DNA of 8,706 bases from CAZTLI01 sp964614375. Lineage in GTDB: Bacteria; Chloroflexota; Anaerolineae; Aggregatilineales; Phototrophicaceae. Positions 1-5,487 of this stretch are shown in pieces. Every line of letters starts with the position of its first letter. Positions within the stretch are counted from its first letter, which is position 1. The notes below the pieces were generated by a model that saw nothing but the letters and a program-made list of their open reading frames with translations, searched no databases and had not been told where the DNA came from. The stretch lies in contig CAZTLI010000221.1 in the NCBI GenBank assembly GCA_964614375.1, forward strand, positions 1 through 8,706. The letters run 5' to 3'. The position numbers and the translations under genes are program-made.

Positions 1-1
1 T

Positions 2-490
2 ATGGCTGAAAAATCAGGAGCAAGCCAAAATTCAACATTAGCGGTTGTGAGCGCCATTTATCTGGTGCTGCTGGCAATCGGCAGCTTCTGCCTGAACATC
101 GGGCTGGTTGTGGGTGGTAGTTTTTTGGGCAGCATCTCCGGTGCAGTTCAGCAGGCGGCATCCGAAACCGGGTCTGAAATTGGGCAGGAAGCGACGGATG
201 CGATCAATCAAGCCGCAGGTGCAGGTGGATTGATTACGATTTTCGGTATCGTCGGTCTGGTTCTGGCTGTGGCGGCACTGGTGGTTGCGGTGGGTCTCTT
301 CCAACGCAAGCCCTGGTCATACATGGGCACAATCGGTGTCTGTGGAGCGTTGATTGCGGTTTGGGTGTTGTTGGCGCTGTTCGGTGGCGGGATTGGCATC
401 GTACAGATCATCTTCATCATCATCAACGCCATCATCATCTTCCTGTTCTGGACAGATCAAGGCACAAAGCAGGCACTCGGACAGGCTTAA
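2..490 (+). CDS. Small four-helix integral membrane protein, function unknown (paralogue 1)
   Basis: I do not recognise a named family. The 162-residue protein starts with a short polar N-terminus (MAEKSGASQNS). Four hydrophobic segments follow at about residues 13-37, 76-100, 107-127 and 130-150. Between helices 1 and 2 is a Gln/Ala/Ser/Glu-rich soluble loop (about 43-73). A short basic/aromatic turn, QRKPWSYMGTIG (101-112), joins helices 2 and 3. The gene is followed by an intrinsic terminator and then by a second gene with the same helix plan and the same W-S/A-Y-x-x-TIG turn, so the two are tandem paralogues. Only one base precedes the ATG, so the ribosome binding site is outside the window and an earlier start cannot be excluded. 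The N-terminus does look natural for a cytoplasmic start. Membrane location is well supported; any role is unknown. Confidence 0.85.
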   Translation: MAEKSGASQNSTLAVVSAIYLVLLAIGSFCLNIGLVVGGSFLGSISGAVQQAASETGSEIGQEATDAINQAAGAGGLITIFGIVGLVLAVAALVVAVGLFQRKPWSYMGTIGVCGALIAVWVLLALFGGGIGIVQIIFIIINAIIIFLFWTDQGTKQALGQA

Positions 491-516
491 TCTATTCCAC
501 ATACTTAATACAACCG

Positions 517-554
517 ATGGCGTCCCGTCGAAAGTGGCGGAGACGCCATTTTTT
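517..554 (+). terminator. Intrinsic terminator after the first membrane protein gene
   Basis: A perfect 8-bp stem, ATGGCGTC (517-524) with GACGCCAT (542-549), encloses a 17-nt loop that can add a CCG/CGG extension of 3 bp. It runs straight into TTTTT (550-554). It sits 27 nt after the stop of the upstream gene and 17 nt before the next start codon. Confidence 0.85.
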
Positions 555-570
555 GTTTACCATCCTATCT

Positions 571-1068
571 ATGAACGACGAAACCCATTATGCTGACCTG
601 ATTCTACGCCTGACGATTGGCATGTATGTGCTGCTGATGGGCGTGGGCAGTTTATGCCTGTGTCTGACACTGGTCATCCAGGGCAGTCTCATCGTTGAAC
701 CGTCGTCCCGGTTGATGTCGGTCCGGGCGGTATTAGCCCAGACGATGCCCCAGACGATGACCGCCGCCGACCTCAGCAGCTTGAGTCAAACCCACACCGC
801 CGGACAAGTCTTCATCGCGCTGGGTTTGCTGGGGATTGTCGCCGCGCTGGTGGCATTGATGGTGGCGTTCGGCCTGTTTATCGGGCGATCATGGGCATAC
901 CCGGCGACCATCGGCCTGAATCTGACGATTATTGTCTTGTGGCTGGTGGTATCGCTGCTGGAAGGTGAATTCAGTGTGCCGCGCATGACGATGATGGTCT
1001 TTAATACCCTGATCCTCCTCCTCCTCTGGAAACGGCCCCGGCAACCGGTATTGCTGTCATCTGAATGA
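571..1068 (+). CDS. Small four-helix integral membrane protein, function unknown (paralogue 2)
   Basis: The protein has 165 residues with hydrophobic segments at about 12-36, 79-103, 111-130 and 138-153. A soluble loop (about 42-77) separates helices 1 and 2. It aligns along its length with the preceding gene: a similar first helix ending in G-S-x-C-L, then V-A-x-G-L-F before the turn GRSWAYPATIG (105-115), which matches KPWSYMGTIG in paralogue 1. The frame stays open upstream to about 361, but that stretch runs through the neighbour and the terminator, so ATG 571 is the sensible start. No Shine-Dalgarno is visible; the bases before it are the T-run of the terminator and CATCCTATCT. How it is transcribed is unclear: readthrough of the terminator, or a leaderless transcript. 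The C-terminus is short and basic (KRPRQ). Function unknown. Confidence 0.8.
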   Translation: MNDETHYADLILRLTIGMYVLLMGVGSLCLCLTLVIQGSLIVEPSSRLMSVRAVLAQTMPQTMTAADLSSLSQTHTAGQVFIALGLLGIVAALVALMVAFGLFIGRSWAYPATIGLNLTIIVLWLVVSLLEGEFSVPRMTMMVFNTLILLLLWKRPRQPVLLSSE

Positions 1069-1092
1069 ATTGTGCCAACAAACGAGACACCC

Positions 1093-1135
1093 CGTAAAAC
1101 CTTAATGCTTTTCATATATCATTCGTAAAACCTTA
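1093..1135. repeat. 12-bp direct repeat upstream of the STAS-like gene
   Basis: CGTAAAACCTTA occurs at 1093-1104 and again, exactly, at 1124-1135. The copies are 31 bp apart start to start, close to three helical turns, so both would face the same side of the DNA. They lie just upstream of the TTGTCA box and palindrome that precede the STAS-like gene. This is consistent with paired protein-binding sites, but no known regulator is recognised. Confidence 0.5.
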
Positions 1136-1150
1136 TGATTGCCCACAAAA

Positions 1151-1165
1151 AATTGTCATACAATT
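1151..1165. promoter_or_regulatory. Palindrome overlapping a probable -35 box of the STAS-like gene
   Basis: AATTGT-CAT-ACAATT is a perfect inverted repeat (6 bp arms, 3-bp centre). It contains TTGTCA (1153-1158), a good -35 hexamer. Candidate -10 boxes downstream are imperfect, for example TATGAA at 1174-1179 with a 15-bp spacer. An operator placed on a -35 box is a common repressor arrangement; that reading is inference. Confidence 0.45.
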
Positions 1166-1204
1166 AATGTAAGTATGAAAATCAACACTTTGTTGAGGTA
1201 TACG

Positions 1205-1615
1205 ATGAGTCTACACTTGCGCTGCGACAGCCAGAATCACAACATTGTGCAATTCACCATTCAAAGCCAGTGGGATATTGATATGTATCAGGTGATAACC
1301 GAGGCGCTGCTGCAATTGCAGTACGATGCCGATTGCCCGGTGAATGTCATCCTCAAAGTCGAGGTTGCAGATACGGACTCGCTGGGGCTGGCGTTGGCGA
1401 CAGAAATCGACATGATGCTGCACCGTCTCACCGATAAACTCGATACGATTGTCGTTGTCGGTGCTGAAGATGTCATCCGTGAACTGGCGTTTGCGCTCAG
1501 TCATAAAGGCGGTACGCTGCACAGTCGGGTCTTCATCACACCACGACTGCGCCGCGCCCACCAGATCATCCGCGAGAATGCGCCGCCTGCCAGTGTGTCG
1601 GCCTCTGTCGCTTGA
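1205..1615 (+). CDS. STAS/SpoIIAA-like domain protein
   Basis: The 136-residue soluble protein is probably one compact alpha/beta domain. Seen directly: an amphipathic N-terminal strand region (1-20), a helix (about W23-Q39), a hydrophobic strand (VNVILKVEV, 46-54), a second helix (about 60-78), another strand (TIVVVGAED, 81-89), a helix, and a last strand (SRVFIT, 107-112) before a helix and a low-complexity Ala/Ser tail. This alternation resembles single-domain STAS-like proteins of Chloroflexota. It includes DSLGLAL (58-64), a degenerate form of the D-S-S-G-L-G motif of anti-anti-sigma factors in which the usual phospho-serine position is Leu. ATG 1205 is chosen because GAGG (1195-1198) lies 6 nt upstream; the frame is open earlier, to 1139, but without a binding site. 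A role in partner-switching regulation is possible but unproven, and no kinase or sigma factor is nearby. Confidence 0.7.
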   Translation: MSLHLRCDSQNHNIVQFTIQSQWDIDMYQVITEALLQLQYDADCPVNVILKVEVADTDSLGLALATEIDMMLHRLTDKLDTIVVVGAEDVIRELAFALSHKGGTLHSRVFITPRLRRAHQIIRENAPPASVSASVA

Positions 1616-1663
1616 TGAATGGCGATTAGCAGGTCTGCAATTCAGGCATAAGCGCCGCCCTCT

Positions 1664-1688
1664 GTGTGGATACTGCCCCATTCCACAC
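1664..1688. other. Stem-loop between the STAS-like and transporter genes
   Basis: GTGTGGA (1664-1670) pairs perfectly with TCCACAC (1682-1688) across an 11-nt loop. It lies 48 nt after the STAS-like stop. No T-run follows, so it is not a canonical intrinsic terminator. It may still help end the transcript, or may be chance. Confidence 0.35.
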
Positions 1689-1708
1689 TGCCTCCGTGCG
1701 ACTGCCGC

Positions 1709-1717
1709 TGTTATAAT
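1709..1717 (+). promoter_or_regulatory. Extended -10 promoter element for the EamA transporter gene
   Basis: TG-T-TATAAT (1709-1717) is a perfect extended -10 element. No good -35 hexamer lies 16-18 bp upstream, which is typical of extended -10 promoters. Transcription would start near 1724, giving a leader of about 39 nt to the ATG at 1763. Confidence 0.55.
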
Positions 1718-1762
1718 CAGCCTGTTTAGCCAGCTTGACTAGCGCAAAGGCACAAGGCCGCT

Positions 1763-2656
1763 ATGGTGCGTGGCGCGCTCTATGGCCTCACAGCCGCTGC
1801 TATCTGGGGCGGTATGTATGTGGTCTCCGATGTTGTTTTAGTCACCATTCCCCCATTTACACTCCTGACGATTCGCCTGCTGCTAGCGGTGATCACGCTG
1901 TCTTTGCTTTTGTGGCGTATCCCCGCCGCGACTTTGCCACCCCGCGCGACGATTGTGCAGATTCTGGGCGTGGGCATGGTCGGCTTTGGGTTGAGTTTAG
2001 GGGCGCAGTTCGTCGGCACAGATAAATCGACTGCGGTGAATGGCGCGCTGGTGACGAGCGCCTCGCCCGCGTTCATCCTGGTGTTCGCGGCGCTGATTTT
2101 GCGTGAGCGACTCACGCTCCAACGGGTTGCTGCGGTTGTGCTGGCGACAGTCGGCGTCATCATCATCATCGACCTGTCGCAAGCCGATTTTAGTTCGGAG
2201 ACGTTTGTGGGGAATTTGATATTGGCAGCGGCGGCGGTGTCGTGGGGATTGTATTCGGTGCTGGTGCGGGCGGTCAGTCGGGCGCAGGATACGCTGGTCA
2301 TCACGACCATCGCGTTCATCGGCGGACTGCTGCTGACGATACCCGCCGCCGCGCTTGAATTGACCTCGCGTTCGATTGGCACAGTCGATGGCGGCACGCT
2401 GCTGGGCATTGTGTATCTGGGTATATTATCCACCGCAGTCGCGGCATGGTTATGGAATCGGGCATTCGCGCTGGTGGATGCGTCGGTGGCGTCGTTGTTC
2501 TTTTTTGCACAACCGCTGGTCGGGGCAATCCTGGCGACGGTGCTGCTGCATCAACCCATTACGCCGAATTTATGGGTCGGCGGGGCGCTGATTGTGGTTG
2601 GTGTCCTGCTTTCACTGGTACGAATTCCCCGTTTTAGGGCGCGTTCGGTTGTATAA
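1763..2656 (+). CDS. EamA/DMT-superfamily transporter
   Basis: A 297-residue inner-membrane protein with about ten hydrophobic helices, made of two EamA repeats (about 5-136 and 150-285). This is the normal length and plan of a 10-TMS drug/metabolite transporter. Family hallmarks seen: AIWGGMYV in helix 1, FTLLTIRLLLA (32-42), SPAFILVFAALILRERLT (101-118) ending repeat 1, SWGLYSVLVR (160-169), and AQPLVGAILATVLLHQPIT (249-267) ending repeat 2. DMT members export or exchange amino acids, nucleobases, sugars or drugs; the substrate cannot be told from sequence. The ATG has a weak AAGG (1754-1757) 5 nt upstream and an extended -10 promoter before it. The tail is short and basic (RIPRFRARSVV). 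Its stop codon overlaps the first -10-like box before the phosphatase gene. Confidence 0.92.
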   Translation: MVRGALYGLTAAAIWGGMYVVSDVVLVTIPPFTLLTIRLLLAVITLSLLLWRIPAATLPPRATIVQILGVGMVGFGLSLGAQFVGTDKSTAVNGALVTSASPAFILVFAALILRERLTLQRVAAVVLATVGVIIIIDLSQADFSSETFVGNLILAAAAVSWGLYSVLVRAVSRAQDTLVITTIAFIGGLLLTIPAAALELTSRSIGTVDGGTLLGIVYLGILSTAVAAWLWNRAFALVDASVASLFFFAQPLVGAILATVLLHQPITPNLWVGGALIVVGVLLSLVRIPRFRARSVV

Positions 2657-2689
2657 TACGCCCATCTGCAAGTAGAATAGGCGTATAAT
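2652..2689 (+). promoter_or_regulatory. Twin -10 boxes with an embedded inverted repeat before the PP2C gene
   Basis: TATAAT occurs at 2652-2657 (overlapping the transporter stop) and at 2684-2689, 32 bp apart. Each copy is extended to GTATAATA. Next to them, ATACGCC (2656-2662) and GGCGTAT (2680-2686) form a perfect 7-bp inverted repeat with a 17-nt loop. Neither box has a convincing -35 hexamer. The second would give a start near 2696 and a leader of about 27 nt. Promoter function is likely; regulation by the inverted repeat is conjecture. Confidence 0.5.
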
Positions 2690-2722
2690 AGTGGCACAAT
2701 CTGAATCGAGTGGAGGTTCGCT

Positions 2723-3760
2723 GTGAATGTCTTTCGCCGCTTATTTAATGCTGAAGAGAATAAATCCGACAACCCATCTCCTAAAACAGAGGTTTCGGAA
2801 GCTGTAGAAGAAAAAACACCCGAAACACCGGTTGTCGCTGCGGCGGATGTTGATGACGAGGCCACAACGGAAAGCAATGTCCCCGAAAAACCGCGTGTCG
2901 ATACAGACCGCCTGCCCGAAGAATATCCCCCACCACCCGCGAATGACGGCGCGACCCGCCAGCTTCCGGTCGAGGCGGTGATTTCGCGCGACAATGCCCA
3001 CATCGCCTTTGGACAGTCCACCGATGTCGGCTTGATGCGCGATAAAAACGAAGACTCGATTTTCTCGTTCTTTTCGACCAGTCAGACCACCGACAGCTTC
3101 CCGGACTTTGGCATCTTTATCGTCGCCGATGGCATGGGCGGGCATGAAGATGGCGAACGCGCGTCGGCGATTGCGGTGCGCGAAGTGGCGAAAGAGATGC
3201 AAACACAGGTCTATCTGCCGATGTTGCAAGGTCAGCAGTTGACCGATTTACCGCCGATTACGGAAGTGCTGGTTGATGCGGTGCAGAAGGCCAACGAACA
3301 AATTCATGAGGAAATCCCCAAAGGCGGCGGTTCGACCTGTACAGCGGTGATGCTGCTCGGTGATCGTTCGCATATCGCGCATGTGGGCGACAGCCGCGCC
3401 TATCTCATCATCCGCAACAATATCGAGCAAATCACGCGCGACCATTCTGTCGTGCAGCGGTTGGTCGAAGTTGGGCAGCTCACACCCGACGAAGCGGCGA
3501 ATCACCATCGCGGCAATGAATTGTATAAGGCGCTGGGTTTTCAGGATGAGGTCGAAGTCGATGTCTATTCACGTCGGCTGTCACCCGGCGCGAAATTGTT
3601 GATTTGCAGCGACGGGCTGTGGAACAAGGTCGATAACGATACCATCATGAATCTGGTGCTGAACGCCACCAACCCGCAGGATGCGTGCAACAAATTGGTC
3701 GCGCTGGCGAACAAAAATGGCGGCGAAGACAATATCTCGGTGCTGCTGTTGTTCGCGTAA
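2723..3760 (+). CDS. PP2C/PPM-family Ser/Thr protein phosphatase
   Basis: The 345-residue protein has two parts. Residues 1-95 form a charged, Pro/Glu/Val-rich, probably disordered extension that begins with a short basic-amphipathic MNVFRRLFNAEE. Residues 96-345 form a complete PP2C domain that removes phosphate from Ser/Thr using two metal ions. Motifs in order: VGLMRDKNED (102-111), VADGMGG (134-140), STCTAVM (204-210), HVGDSRAYL (220-228), TRDHS (238-242), LLICSDGLW (292-300) and GGEDNIS (333-339). Metal-ligand candidates D111, D136, D297 and D336 are all present, so it should be active. No transmembrane helix or FHA domain is visible. The start is GTG 2723, fixed by GGAGG (2712-2716) 6 nt upstream; ATG 2727 is out of frame. 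Such phosphatases usually counter a Hanks-type kinase, and none is in this window. An intrinsic terminator follows, so it is probably monocistronic. Confidence 0.95.
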   Translation: MNVFRRLFNAEENKSDNPSPKTEVSEAVEEKTPETPVVAAADVDDEATTESNVPEKPRVDTDRLPEEYPPPPANDGATRQLPVEAVISRDNAHIAFGQSTDVGLMRDKNEDSIFSFFSTSQTTDSFPDFGIFIVADGMGGHEDGERASAIAVREVAKEMQTQVYLPMLQGQQLTDLPPITEVLVDAVQKANEQIHEEIPKGGGSTCTAVMLLGDRSHIAHVGDSRAYLIIRNNIEQITRDHSVVQRLVEVGQLTPDEAANHHRGNELYKALGFQDEVEVDVYSRRLSPGAKLLICSDGLWNKVDNDTIMNLVLNATNPQDACNKLVALANKNGGEDNISVLLLFA

Positions 3761-3781
3761 GCCGTCCCGGATTTGTACACC

Positions 3782-3817
3782 ATACCCACCCGTCAGTCTG
3801 TGGCTGGTGGGTATTTT
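3782..3817 (+). terminator. Intrinsic terminator after the PP2C gene
   Basis: ATACCCACC (3782-3790) pairs perfectly with GGTGGGTAT (3806-3814) over a 15-nt loop, followed by TTT (3815-3817) and ATC. It starts 22 nt after the phosphatase stop. Confidence 0.8.
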
Positions 3818-3841
3818 ATCGTCAATACAGGATAACCCATC

Positions 3842-4279
3842 GTGACCGAACTCCGACCCGGCAGCAATCAATCGCGTTTTTCTGAATGGCTTAACCTCGA
3901 AATTGTCCGTGACGCCGCCGGCACAGCCAGGGGCACGGTCACGCTGCATCTACAGCAGGAAGGCCCGCCCCGGCATGTGCATGGTGGTGTATTGGCGTCG
4001 TTGATAGACGAGGTGATGGGCGCGGCAGTGTGGGCGACGGGCAAACGCTCATTGGCGGCCAATCTCAATATCAATTATCGTCATCCCGCCCCATTGGACT
4101 GTGAACTGCGTGTCACCGGGCGCATTGACCGTATCGAAGGGCGCAAAACCTATACCAGTGGCGAGGTGCTGCTGCCCGATGGCACAGTGGCAATCGAAGG
4201 CACGGGACTCTTTATCGAAATGCCCGTCGATTCGCTCAAAACCAAACACTACGACTTCACACATGATGGCGATAGCTAG
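3842..4279 (+). CDS. PaaI-type hotdog-fold thioesterase
   Basis: A 145-residue soluble protein of normal length for a single hotdog domain. Enzymes of this family hydrolyse acyl-CoA thioesters, often aromatic or medium-chain. The signature is HGGVLASLIDEVMGAA (47-62): the H-G-G that starts the central helix and the D-E one helical turn pair later, as in PaaI/YbgC-like enzymes. The next strands are LAANLNINYRHPAP (71-84), which fits the usual T/L-x-x-L-x-I-x-Y-x-R/x-P pattern, and the alternating strand region 86-126. The start is GTG 3842. The nearest purine-rich site, AGGA (3829-3832), is distant and weak, so the start is less certain than the frame. It begins only 25 nt after the phosphatase terminator, with no clear promoter. 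The substrate is unknown. Its stop lies 6 bp from the end of a converging minus-strand gene. Confidence 0.88.
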   Translation: MTELRPGSNQSRFSEWLNLEIVRDAAGTARGTVTLHLQQEGPPRHVHGGVLASLIDEVMGAAVWATGKRSLAANLNINYRHPAPLDCELRVTGRIDRIEGRKTYTSGEVLLPDGTVAIEGTGLFIEMPVDSLKTKHYDFTHDGDS

Positions 4280-4285
4280 GGATTA

Positions 4286-4580
4286 TCAGGGTCGCCATTG
4301 GGCGAAAAAGGCCCGGTAAATGGTGATGTCGTCACCAGCGTCCAGGTTGAGTATGTAGACAATATCGTCTCCAGAAAATACCGATTGGGCGGTTGGTTAA
4401 TGCCTGTTCGATACGCGCGGATGTATCCAGCAGAAAGATTTGTGGAAAGCCAGCTTGTAGGCGGCGGATATACATCAAGGTGTTGCTATCCCGAAACTGC
4501 CCCAGCACTTTGCCTGTGCCGATGACGGTCACAGATAGGAGCGTGAAGATTAGTAAGAGTCGGAAGCAGAGGCGTATCAT
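4286..4580 (-). pseudogene. Small signal-anchored protein, broken by a one-base frameshift
   Basis: From ATG at 4580 the minus strand encodes MIRLCFRLLLIFTLLSVTVIG, a signal peptide or N-terminal anchor, followed by residues ending ALTNRPIGI. Read without interruption the frame stops near 4332 in a tail that looks unnatural (basic, Trp/Cys/His). Moving forward by one base inside the AAAA run at 4375-4378 (TTTT on the coding strand) opens a plausible tail, SGDDIVYILNLDAGDDITIY and on to AQWRP, that stops at 4286. With one base removed the protein is 97 residues. The stretch LMYIRRLQAGFPQIFLLD and the following LT resemble one repeat of a TolB/PD40-type propeller, though one repeat is too little to assign a family. 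The repaired end leaves a 6-bp gap to the converging thioesterase gene. It follows the aminopeptidase gene by about 66 nt. A sequencing error, a real mutation or programmed slippage are all possible. Confidence 0.6.
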
Positions 4581-4591
4581 CGTATGAAAAT

Positions 4592-4622
4592 GCGCGGACA
4601 AATCAGCCCGATTCGCCCGCGC
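4592..4622 (-). terminator. GC-rich stem-loop after the methionine aminopeptidase gene
   Basis: GCGCGG (4592-4597) pairs with CCGCGC (4617-4622) and, inside a 3x3 internal loop, AATC (4601-4604) pairs with GATT (4610-4613) around a 5-nt loop. On the minus strand it lies 24 nt after the aminopeptidase stop and is followed by ATTTTC, a weak T-run. It also sits 11 nt before the ATG of the broken small gene, so it could act as a terminator or an attenuator between the two. Confidence 0.45.
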
Positions 4623-4646
4623 TTTGCCACTTCCTTTATGATGTTA

Positions 4647-5393
4647 TCAGGCCGGGATGGTCATAATCAGCGGGCTATCGCCATTGACGACAATCGTATG
4701 TTCAAACTGCGCCGTCAGACTGCCATCGACAGTTTTTAATGTCCATTTGTCAGCGGCGGTATAGATTTTGCCTTTGCCCGCGTTTAAAAAGGGTTCGAGC
4801 GTCACGACGAGGCCATCGGTCAGACGGTCACGCGCACGTTTGTTGTAGTGATTGGGGATGGAGGGTTTTTCGTGGATTTTGCGCCCGACGCCATGTCCGC
4901 CGAGTTCACGAATGACTTTATAGCCTTTGCTGCGGGCATAATTCTCAATCGCACGTCCAACTTCGCTCACACGCACGCCCGATTGTGCTGCTTTAAGGGC
5001 GACAGCCAGGGCTTCTTTGGTGCAATCCAGCAGACGTTGTTTTTCAGCGGTCACAGGCGGCACGGCGAAACTGCCACCAGTATCGCCAATGTACCCTTCG
5101 AGTTCGGCGCAGACATCAATATTGACCAGATCGCCTTCTTTAATGACCCGTTTGCCGGGGATGCCATGCGCCACTTCATCGTTGACGCTGATGCAGGTAT
5201 GACCGGGAAAGCGGTAAACCAGAATCGGGGCTGACCGCGCCCCCAGCTTCGCCATATATTCCGCGCCAAGCTGGTCGAGGGCTTCGGTGGTCATGCCGGG
5301 TTCCATTTTTTCTGCCATGTAAATCATCGTGTTCGCGCAAATCTGCCCGATACGCATCAATCCACGCAGGTCTCGTTCCGATTCGACAGTCAT
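4647..5393 (-). CDS. map: Methionine aminopeptidase, type I
   Basis: The 248-residue cytoplasmic enzyme removes the initiator Met from nascent proteins when the second residue is small. The pita-bread fold is complete. All five dimetal ligands are in place: D93 (VNIDV), D104 (GYIGDTGGSF), H167 (ELGGHGVGRKIHE), E200 (VVTLEPF) and E231 (AQFEHTIVV). H76 in VAHGIPG and H174 match the substrate-binding histidines. There is no N-terminal zinc-finger or SH3-like extension, so it is the short bacterial form of normal length. ATG 5393 is preceded by GAGGA at about 9 nt. The gene is not beside adk, secY or infA, where the housekeeping map often lies, so it could be a second copy; that is inference. A promoter-like pair and a hairpin lie upstream, between it and the WD40 gene. 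Confidence 0.96.
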   Translation of the reverse strand: MTVESERDLRGLMRIGQICANTMIYMAEKMEPGMTTEALDQLGAEYMAKLGARSAPILVYRFPGHTCISVNDEVAHGIPGKRVIKEGDLVNIDVCAELEGYIGDTGGSFAVPPVTAEKQRLLDCTKEALAVALKAAQSGVRVSEVGRAIENYARSKGYKVIRELGGHGVGRKIHEKPSIPNHYNKRARDRLTDGLVVTLEPFLNAGKGKIYTAADKWTLKTVDGSLTAQFEHTIVVNGDSPLIMTIPA

Positions 5394-5418
5394 CGTGCAA
5401 CATCCTCATCAATAATCA

Positions 5419-5446
5419 ACGAAGGCGACACAAACGCCGCCTTCGT
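5419..5446 (-). terminator. Hairpin between the WD40 gene and the aminopeptidase gene
   Basis: ACGAAGGCG (5419-5427) pairs perfectly with CGCCTTCGT (5438-5446) over a 10-nt loop. On the minus strand it starts 41 nt after the WD40 stop and is followed by TGATTATTG, which is T-rich but not a clean T-run. It probably terminates the WD40 transcript. It also covers the predicted start of the aminopeptidase transcript, so a hairpin at the 5' end of that mRNA is the alternative. Confidence 0.5.
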
Positions 5447-5452
5447 AAGTAT

Positions 5453-5481
5453 AGCATATTCAAATGGCTGGATAAGGCCAA
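5453..5481 (-). promoter_or_regulatory. Possible promoter for the methionine aminopeptidase gene
   Basis: On the minus strand, TTGGCC (5481-5476) is followed after 17 bp by TATGCT (5458-5453). An overlapping alternative -10, TATACT, lies at 5453-5448. The spacing is ideal and each hexamer matches the consensus in four or five positions. The predicted start would fall in the hairpin at 5419-5446. Confidence 0.4.
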
Positions 5482-5487
5482 CCTGGT

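Noticed and set aside
1780..2433. Minus-strand open frame (217 codons) opposite the transporter gene
   Set aside because: It is antisense to a well-supported EamA gene; its Ser/Thr/Met-rich composition reflects the complement of hydrophobic codons.
4298..4525. Plus-strand 75-codon frame after the thioesterase gene
   Set aside because: It has no family pattern or binding site, and the opposite strand gives a better coding interpretation.
4581..4601. Earlier TTG start for the small minus-strand gene
   Set aside because: ATG 4580 places the positively charged residues directly before the hydrophobic segment, as in a signal peptide; the TTG has no ribosome binding site.
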